Origin: Lineus longissimus
Taxonomy: Eukaryota; Nemertea; Pilidiophora; Heteronemertea; Lineidae
Assembly: GCF_910592395.1 (NCBI RefSeq)
Contig: NC_088315.1
Span: forward strand, 1,056,501-1,120,500
DNA length: 64,000 bases
Direction: 5' to 3'
The notes under the pieces: generated by a model
The model's input: the letters and a program-made list of their open reading frames with translations, nothing else
What the model was told of the DNA's origin: nothing
The model's database searches: none
Part shown: positions 56,840-64,000 of the stretch, one piece after another
Numbering within the stretch: the first letter of the stretch is position 1
How the letters are laid out: the number at the start of each line of letters is the position of its first letter
Position numbers and translations under genes: made by a program

Positions 56840-57290
56840 CTAGGTAAATCACTTTGGTATATAGAGAGTAAGATTACAATTAACTCACGTTAAAGTTTGA
56901 TTCCGGGGAGGTAGCGTTGTCAGTACGTTGGTTTAGGGGCGCAATAACCTAGCTTATAGCGAGCAATTAGTACACTAAGATTTCAGTGATTAACATAATA
57001 GTTGCAAGTATTTGGCATTTTAGACTCATAATTCGTGCTACAATAACTACGTTGTAAACATAATGTTCAAAATTGATTCATGAAAAAGTTGTTAGGGCAA
57101 TATCAAGCAAGCAGTAATGGAAAAAAGTGTAATTCCATTAACTGAATATTGTTTTTAGACACTATAACATTTTAGGCCTACTTTTCCGTAAACCACGAGA
57201 ACAATGTATGTGAAAAAAACAACACATATAAGTGAGGCGCCGAGTATACAGTAATTGTAAGGTAAAGAAAAGCTCGGTCTCTAAAGTCTG
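56840..57290. other. AT-rich intergenic stretch
   Basis: No gene, repeat or regulatory motif that I can support. Confidence 0.6.
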
Positions 57291-57429
57291 GAGGTCCGGA
57301 GTCCGTAAATGTGACGGTCACGAGAGTGGCTCGTTCTTACGGATAGATCGAGAGGGCGGGCGCTGGGGTTCCGCCGACGGTGCTCGCATGCATTAGTCGT
57401 ATCCCCGAAACCTTTACAACGCGAACAAA

Positions 57430-57950
57430 GCTGGTGGCATCCCTGACGGTATAGGAATTGACGGTGAGGTAACAAAAAAACTCGTGGCATATCGGATGCG
57501 CATCCGATGACGGTAAAGAAATTGACGGTAAAGGATCTCGTGGCATATCGGATGCGCATCCGAAGACGGTAAGGGAATTGACGGTGAAGGATCTCGTGGC
57601 ATATCGGATGCGCATCCGATGACGGTAAAGAAATTGACGGTAAAGGATCTCATGGCATATCGGATGCGCATCCGAAGACGGTAAGGGAATGGACGGTGAA
57701 GGATCTCGTGGCGTATCGGATCCGAAGACGGTAAGGGAATTGACGGTGAAGGATCTCGTGGCATATCGGATGCGCATCCGAAGACGGTAAGGGAATTGAC
57801 GGTGAAGAATCTCGTGGCGTATTGGATCCGAAGACGGTAGGGAATTGACGGTGAAGGATCTCGTGGCATATCGGATGCGCATCCGAAGACGGTAAGGGAA
57901 TTGACGGTAAAGGATCTCGTGGCATATCGGATGCGCATCCGATGACGGTT
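57430..57950. repeat. 56-bp satellite-like array with a palindrome in most units
   Basis: About nine units, anchored at 57541, 57597, 57653, 57709, 57759, 57815, 57864 and 57920. Full units of 56 bp carry the perfect 14-bp palindrome CGGATGCGCATCCG; two units of 49-50 bp lack its centre (CGGATCCG remains). Other constant words are GACGGTAAGGGAATTGACGG and GGATCTCGTGGC. All minus-strand frames are stop-free, which makes long spurious ORFs. Confidence 0.95.
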
Positions 57951-57985
57951 TTATATACATATATATATATTATATAAATTTTAGT
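57951..57985. repeat. AT microsatellite
   Basis: A tatatacatatatatatatt run directly at the end of the palindrome array. Confidence 0.8.
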
Positions 57986-58029
57986 TTTACACTATTATGT
58001 AAGTGCAAGCTCTAGTGAGCTCACACAAC

Positions 58030-58430
58030 TGTTTGACAGTCCTGGCTCCTCCATCGTGCTGACAACATGATGAGAGATATGAGACAGTCACAGCCAGGCA
58101 AAAAAAGTCTTGGCTGCTCTGCCAAGTTGTCAACATGGTGAGAGAGATGAGGAAGTCACAGCCAGGCCGAATCAGTCCTGGCTGCTCCACCGCGTTGACA
58201 ACATGATGAGAGAGATGAGACAGTTACAGCCATTGGCTGCTCTGCCAAGTTGTCAACATGGTGAGAGTGATGAGGAAGTCACAGCCAGGCCGAATCAGTC
58301 CTGGCTGCTCCACCGTGTTGACAACATGATGAGAGAGATGAGGAAGTCACAACCAGGCCGAATCAGTCCTGGCTGCTCCACCGCGTTGACAACATGATGA
58401 GAGAGATGAGATAGTCACAGCCACAGTACT
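58030..58430. repeat. Degenerate tandem array (~55-68 bp units) derived from a LINE 3' end
   Basis: About six units share ACAACATGATGAGAGAGATG and CCTGGCTGCTCCACCG, with spacing of 55-68 bp. The last unit runs without a break into the minus-strand LINE coding remnant at 58420-58610. The array therefore appears to be an expansion of the LINE's 3'-terminal sequence. Confidence 0.8.
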
Positions 58431-58610
58431 TCGATCGTTTCTCCTCCGCACGTGCTAGGACGTGTCTGTCGGAGCTGACAGCTATCTCGATGATTAGGAC
58501 CTCCTTTTCCTTCTCATAGAAGACGAGCATGTCGGGGTGCCGGTGTTTTATAGCCGGGCCCGTGGGGACTCGCGAGTCCCAGAGCAATCTCAGCTTCTTT
58601 CCAGAGTACG
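58420..58610 (-). mobile_element. Non-LTR retrotransposon remnant, C-terminal endonuclease-like part
   Basis: The minus-strand frame reads LRLLWDSRVPTG, then IKHRHPDMLVFYEKEKEVLI and IEIAVSSDRHVLARAEEKRS before KY. The pattern PD(x)n-E-K-x-x-x-I-I-E/D-I-A-V-x-x-D with E-K-x-x-K-Y matches the C-terminal tails of many invertebrate non-LTR elements with a restriction-like (PD-D/E-xK) endonuclease. Only the terminal ~60 residues remain. Confidence 0.7.
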
Positions 58611-58619
58611 AGTGGTCAT

Positions 58620-59682
58620 TGGAACCGGTGTAATGTTTTTGAGTGTTTCTGTTTTTGAGTGTTTCCCCTCATTGTTTGGGAACGCTCAAAAATAGATTGA
58701 CAAGTTTTTCTGTGTATCCCCCCCATTGAAAAGTCGTGGTCTCTCTAGCTGCCTATTGTTTGGAAACACTGACACATGGGAAACAACCACAGATGTTACA
58801 CCGGCTTCTCAAGACCACATACCGATGGTATCCATCAATATGTGTCTCCTTGACTGATGTAAACAGTACCGGTACCATTATATAGAGGATGTAGGGGCAT
58901 GCGATGGCTGTATGGGAGGATAGGTCATGCCCCAGACATCAACAATCGGTGATCCTCAATATTGGTCACCATGGCATGCATGCATGCATATCTTAGAATA
59001 AATTAACTATGTTGCATATACATGGCTGTATAGCAAAATAGTCAAAATTAGCAAAGATATGCACATGTCACTGTGCTACGAGTATTTGGTCAGCAGGCGT
59101 TCGTCTATTACGCGATCACGACCACTTCAAAACGTTGAGCAGATAAACGAAAGTTTGATACCTAACTAATTTCTGAAAGATCAATATTTTGGTTTTGCTA
59201 ATGTGCCTTCACTAATATGTTCTTTCGTTTTCATCTCAAGAAATATCAACCTGAAAGTGATCTTGATTTTATCGATAGATACCTATTACACCAATTAATA
59301 TTCTTATGTAAGAGTTTTTTAAATATATTTGTCATAACAATTTTACAATACCCAAAATATGGGTCATACCAGCAGACCACAGGCCTAGTCTACATATAGG
59401 CCCCTACTATAAATCAGATACTTGGTCGTGGTCAATTGGACAGATTACCACTCGGAAGAGATTGTCCCCATGTTTATTAGAAATGTCTTTAGGACCGACT
59501 GACTGATGAGACTGCCCATATGATTATTGGAGATGTCTCTTGGACAAATTTCTCTTCGAGTAATTTCTAATTGAGGAGCCAGCACAATTAAATACTCCAT
59601 TGGCATGTGTGATGTTATCATCAGTATCTTTGTCACAATTCTGTATCCACTTTCATCTCGGTTGTGTTGGCATTTGTTTCAG
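58620..59682. other. Intergenic or intronic, no gene seen
   Basis: AT-rich. If the exon at 59683 belongs to a gene, this is its preceding intron. I could not find a signal-peptide exon here. Confidence 0.5.
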
Positions 59683-59756
59683 GTATCGCACATTCCCAGA
59701 AACCCAATGTTCTGTTGATTGTTGTGGATGATTTGAGACCAGCTATTGGCTGCTAG
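59683..59756 (+). CDS. Iduronate-2-sulfatase-like exon fragment, truncated
   Basis: After a good acceptor (catttgtttcag, ending at 59682) the frame, with one base from an upstream exon, reads IAHSQKPNVLLIVVDDLRPAIGC and then hits TAG at 59754-59756. KPNVLLIVVDDLRPxxGC is the start of the mature sulfatase domain in the IDS family; the paired Asp residues bind the active-site metal. An acceptor just before this motif is where human IDS exon 2 begins, and that exon should continue with YGD and beyond. Instead the sequence becomes copy 2 of the large duplication. It is either a broken gene, a gene split by an insertion whose rest lies past the window, or an assembly join. Confidence 0.7.
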
Positions 59757-60012
59757 TGCTACGGCTAAAAATCAAACGAGGACTGACAACGAATTTGAGG
59801 GCTTCTTTCCAAAATTACACTGCAGATAAATTGATCAAGTAAAGTATTTTTATGTAGATATTGACGTCATTTTGGTGGCACGTTTAAGATGACTGTGGTC
59901 CCAAGTAGTACTCAAGTTGTACTTAAAGAGTTGTCAGGTAGATATTGTGTACTGCCAGTCTCGTGAGATCAGATAACCAGCTGGCAGAGGTTGGTTGTTC
60001 CATTGTCCGTCC

Positions 60013-60610
60013 CCGCCCCCCCCCCCCCCCACTCCCCTTATTTAGGGGGTACATAGGCTTGTTCCCAAGTTTTAAAATCACCCCCTCATGGAAGGAAACA
60101 GCATTTTTTTGTACCCCCTATTTGCGGGCTTTTGTGAGGAAATTGACCCCCTATTTGAAGGAAGGATTTGATCTTACCCCCCTAATTGAAGGGAGTCTTG
60201 GATCCCTACCCCGAGGATTGTGTTTGATACCTTGGTGATAGCAGGCTGTGTTTCCTCTTCATCATCATCAAGGGCTTCCTGAGCAACATGTCTAAGGTGG
60301 GTCTGCACTTCTGGAGCAGCAAAGTTCACATCCCCATCAGGATCTTCATGGAAATGCATAACGTGTTCCTGAACATCATCTCCTTGCTGCTGAGGATCCT
60401 CAGAAGACCCAGGGAAGGAAAACATGAGAAAATATACCCCTATTTTCAGTTTTTGAAGGGAAAATAGCAGTAATAACACCCCTATTTTATTGATTTTTCG
60501 GGGATTTTTCCCCGAAACAAGAGTGAAAATTAACCCCCTTTTCCCGAAAAATCGGGAACGCGCCTGCGGCCCCCTTGACTATGGAGGTGGGGGGGGGGGG
60601 GGGGGCGGGT
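60013..60610. mobile_element. 598-bp insertion with C/G-tract ends and an 8-bp target duplication
   Basis: The 5' end is CCGCCCCC and the 3' end GGGGGCGGGT, so the termini are inverted C/G tracts. GTCCGTCC is repeated on both sides (60005-60012, 60611-60618), and copy 1 has a single GTCCGTCC at the empty site (~54330). An 8-bp duplication suits hAT-type transposition. The interior repeats ACCCCCTATTT-like words and carries an acidic minus-strand open frame (EALDDDEEETQPAITK, within 60174-60479) that may be a captured exon fragment. Confidence 0.8.
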
Positions 60611-60679
60611 GTCCGTCCTTGTGAGATGATTACCACGGTACAACCAAATCAGTTGTCTTGTACAGCTAAATGACCATTT

Positions 60680-61090
60680 GAAGTTGTGTCAATGACTTCC
60701 CAACCTGACCAGATAACCAGCTGGCAGATGTTGGTTGTTCCATTTTCCGTCCTTGTGAGATGATTACCACACGGTACAACCAAATCAGTTGTCTTGTATC
60801 ACAGTGTAATGTTGTCTTGTACAGCTAAAGGACCCTTTGAAGGTTGTGTCAATGTCTTCCCAACCTGACCAGATATCCAGCTGGAAGAGGTTGGTTGTTA
60901 CGTAGGCTGTCCTGTCGCCTCCAAAGTTCATTAGCGGTAACCTTAGTGTAATTTTTAGGTTGTGTCAAGGTCTTCCCAACCTGACCAGATAACCAGCTGG
61001 CAGAGGGTAGTTGTTTCGCGTCAGAGTTTTTATGTTGTGTCAAGGCCTTCACAATCTGAATAGATAAGCAGCTGGCAGAGGTTGATTGTT
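60680..61090. repeat. Tandem array of a ~60-170 bp unit (expanded in copy 2)
   Basis: The words CCCAACCTGACCAGATAACC and AGCTGGCAGAGG recur at ~60700, ~60860, ~60975 and (diverged) ~61050. Copy 1 holds fewer units (54455-54570), so the array changed length after the duplication. Confidence 0.75.
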
Positions 61091-61274
61091 TCCACATCCC
61101 ACAGACCATGCAGACAGAAAGATATTGGGATTTCACCAATCGCAATTGCCGTTGCCTGTACCATGACAGAAGATGGACAATAGTGCGATGGGCTTCATGA
61201 TTTTGCTTGGGTTGGGGAGTTTCTGGGCTGATAAGGGCAGACATACATTGGGTCAGGTCAAGTATTGGGGTTGA

Positions 61275-61505
61275 GAAAGTGTTAGGTGTTGGTGTAGGGG
61301 GCCTACCCTAAGGATAAAATAATGTGTCTCAATTTCACCATGGTAATCTGACAGCACTTCACCATAGTGAATTGGGACGGTGAAATATTTTACCATGGTG
61401 AGCATGGTAAATTCTACATTCATGGTGAGCATGGTAAACTTTGAATTCACCATGGTGAACGCTGCATTCACCATGGTGAGCATGGTCAACTCCGATTTTA
61501 CCATC
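61275..61505. repeat. CACCATGGTGA-rich quasi-palindromic block
   Basis: Repeated CACCATGGTGA and ATGGTGAGCATGGTAAA words; each CACCATGGTG is itself a palindrome. Absent at the matching place in copy 1 (~54740). Confidence 0.8.
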
Positions 61506-61763
61506 GTGAATCTGAGATTTTTTTCTTAAGGGTCATCTCCATCCAAACCAATTCACCGACTTAACGTTGCAAGGCAACAAAATAATGAAAATAGATGCAA
61601 AGACAGGAGACTAAAGAAGACGGAATACAATGTACAGAACACAGCCTTGTTATTCATGAAACATAGACTCTTGTCGACAACAAACAGTCAACAGAATTTT
61701 GGCAGGATTTTTCAAAATAACAATGATGTGAAGTGAAAAAAAAATAAAAAAATATAGCAATAA

Positions 61764-62229
61764 GGCCAGAGTCCTCTATTAAAACATGTGTACATTACGT
61801 GTACATTGTTGTGCATAGGTTTTGCTAAAAAAGTACTCATTGGACCAATCAATCTGCACAAAATTTTATATGTGTCAAGAAGAACCCTTTGCCAATAGCA
61901 TAATAAAGTTTTTAAAAATTCCAATACCGATTGCCTGAGAAAAAGAGATTTCCGTACACCATATCCATCAAAACGTCACTGGCGCATTGATATGGCCCTG
62001 TCAAAGTACAAGTTCTAAACTGACCAGTGAGACCACATTTTCTTAAATATATTATCAAAAAGCATATTTCTGTGATGGCCTGACTCTGTAGATTAAGAAT
62101 CAACCACAGATTGAGAATTAATTCCACTTTGGTCCATCCCAGCCATGTATTTACCACAACTTGACATTTTGATAAGCTCTATGTGACTGTGCCACACTTC
62201 CGGTCGTGGATGAATACAGGTCTCTGCCC
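61764..62229. mobile_element. 466-bp MITE, private to copy 2
   Basis: The ends GGCCAGAGTCCT and the complement of GGGCAGAGACCT are imperfect inverted repeats. ATAA flanks both sides (61760-61763, 62230-62233). Copy 1 reads through the empty site (gcaataaaagtaagtc, ~54990). No coding capacity is recognised. Confidence 0.8.
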
Positions 62230-62679
62230 ATAAAAGTAAGTCACTCTATTGCAAATTACTTCCCACTAACAAGTTGAGGTGTGCCCACAAGTTGCTCGGC
62301 AATCAAAATGGATTGATACGACGAACACCAGAGTTCAAAGGCGAGAAAGGATTCACTTTTTGCCCACATCAACGCATCATTCATTGAAATCGCTGTTGAT
62401 CGAGGAGCGACACGTGGCCATCGGAGTGACTAGGGAGATGAGAGCTGGCGATTCAGTCCATGCCTGTTCGAACAGGCCACCATTCCTCTCCTACACTGCT
62501 TTGGAGTCTTTGGTAAACGTGGATGAGATCATCAGTGGGTGGCGACTTCTTCCTAGATTTTCTGAAGACAGAAAATAGAATTCAATTCAATACAGTACAT
62601 GATTGTGGCAGAGCAAGGGACAAGGATGTGACGTGACAAGATCGAAGAGCAAGACCAGCGTGAATCTACACGACACACT

Positions 62680-62865
62680 ATGGACTAGTGGCTCAGACCC
62701 TCAACTAGAGGTCAAAAGGTCCCTGGTTCGAATCCTACTGTCGGTGAGAGACTCAGGCAGGTCTCTTAGACACTTGCCTCACTACCCAGATGTATAAATG
62801 GGTTCTGGCGCTGGGCATATGGACAAATGGGACAGCATTTTTTCCTTCTTTTTTTGTTACTAACA
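62680..62865 (+). mobile_element. tRNA-derived SINE (in copy 2)
   Basis: Counterpart of the SINE at 55455, with A box-like sequence at 62689-62700 and a perfect B box at 62725-62735. Confidence 0.75.
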
Positions 62866-63252
62866 GGATTGTGTGCAGCCCAGGCTTCAATCTCTTCATC
62901 TATCTGGGCCCTCGACGATGGCACCTTTGGTCCTTCCTTTTCCAACAAGTGTCTGAAACAGTGAAAACAAAAACACAGTGGAAATCATTGACGGCGTTGT
63001 AGGTTAGACACTGCTGCTCAAATGATTTGAAATATTCTCCTCACAACCCAAAGAAGAAAACCTAGGTGGCTTTTTCGTTATGCATTTCTTTGCAGTGAAT
63101 TAACGAGTAAACATCGTCTCTCAGACACTTGGGAAACGCATCTGAGAGCATCTCAGTTTCAAAATTTTCCTGCTGGAGACCCCCAGACCTCCCTTCGTGG
63201 GTGAGCGCCTACTGCGCTTTCATGTGATTGTGAGGGCGAGCCCTCACCATAT

Positions 63253-63609
63253 TCAGGCTTCGCCCTCAACGGGGCCCCCTCTATCCAGCTGTGCTGGATC
63301 CACTCCCTTATTTGATGGTGACCTACCATTGTTGTCCAGCCACCAGTCAGACAAGGATCCCCTTTTGCGATTTGTTGCTACTTCTGGCTGTACCAGGGCT
63401 ACTTTTTGCTGGGTCACTGGATGTACCAAGTCATGCCCGCTGAAACAACGAGTGATCATATCAACATTGTTGTGGCGATACTCTACACCATCCCTTCGCA
63501 ATTCCCACAGCCCGTGATCACTGTTCACTAAAAGATTTGAGAAACAAGTCGTCACAATTCCGTTGGCGTCATATGCAATTTGAATTGCAGCAGACGTCGC
63601 GGTTTAACA
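63253..63609 (-). other. Open frame of unknown function in the duplicated unit (copy 2)
   Basis: Counterpart of the minus-strand frame at 56028-56384, with a single Arg-to-Cys difference. No family recognised. Confidence 0.25.
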
Positions 63610-64000
63610 TAAGTTGTGTACCGGTGCTACCGAATACGCTGCATGACACAAGGGCCTTAACATCACAGTAGAAAAGAATCATATTGAATTTGGCTAAATC
63701 ACAGGGCTCAGCCAGGCCTCTGAATCTGATATCATGATGGGGGGCGGGCGAGGGGGTTGGTCCAGCAGCGGCTGGCAGCGGACATTTGTCTTGACTCTTG
63801 CTTAGCGCTGCTACAGCTTAAAGTGCTGTGGTACAGTCTAGAAGCAGTGTCATCATTGGCGAAATGGACCAAAGTTTGTGAGGGGCTGAGTTTCGTCCAA
63901 AAATAGATCTGTTTACACAGTCACTACGGCAATGGCGTATTGCAGGTACACGTCAACGGGTCATTTATTGTCGGACGTCAGTTCGCCAAGAAAACCAAAG

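Larger units (their letters stand above)
59757..64000. repeat. Large duplicated segment, copy 2 (runs off the window)
   Basis: Matches 53962-56770 at very high identity over its later part. It differs by a 598-bp insertion (60013-60610), extra copies of the CTGGCAGAGG unit array (60680-61090), a CACCATGGTGA-rich block (~61275-61505) and a 466-bp MITE (61764-62229). It lacks the 119-bp MITE of copy 1. Confidence 0.93.

Noticed and set aside
57337-57960. 207- and 174-codon minus-strand frames
   Set aside because: Created by the stop-free 56-bp tandem array; repeating peptide in every frame, not a gene.

Overview
The window is animal (metazoan) nuclear DNA of about 40% GC. Coding sequence lies in many short exons bounded by GT-AG introns, and it is surrounded by SINE, MITE and LINE debris, minisatellites and a recent large duplication. 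The proteins are bilaterian and the repeat style (frequent acatgta words, a tRNA-derived SINE, foldback MITEs) fits a marine invertebrate, deuterostome or lophotrochozoan. I cannot name the species. All well-supported coding sequence is on the + strand.

Layout. (1) 1-~9,000: the last 14 coding exons of RUNDC1 (RUN domain-containing protein 1), 505 codons plus stop at 6091-6093, then a probable ~2.9 kb 3' UTR ending near an AATAAA at 8961. The 5' end lies before the window. (2) ~9,170-11,454: intergenic and promoter region with a CpG-dense patch, a perfect NRF1-type site, two CACGTG boxes and a YY1-type AAGATGGCGGC site. (3) 11,455-~50,910: a complete MADD/Rab3-GEF gene. Twenty-nine coding exons join in phase to an open frame of 1,681 codons plus stop (11586-48322), close to the usual family length. 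It has an N-terminal tripartite DENN module, a Ser/Pro-rich linker, a conserved middle block, the death-domain region, a PH-like region and a conserved C-terminal tail. Several extra phase-compatible candidate exons lie in its introns. (4) 50,910-59,680: repeat-rich DNA with a 43-bp triplet, an 85-bp minisatellite, a 56-bp palindrome-bearing array and a LINE remnant whose 3' end has expanded into a satellite. (5) 53,962-56,770 and 59,757-64,000 (continuing past the edge): two copies of a large, very similar duplication. Each copy carries different private insertions, so one copy shows the empty site of the other. The second copy begins inside a sulfatase exon of the iduronate-2-sulfatase type.

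How the genes relate. MADD is the exchange factor for Rab3/Rab27 in vesicle traffic and also binds TNF-receptor death domains. RUN-domain proteins commonly work with small GTPases. The two genes sit head-to-tail but no operon-like link is visible. I did not find a new biological system. The most interesting items are the candidate regulated MADD exons, the sulfatase exon broken at the duplication edge, and the datable insertions in the duplicated block.
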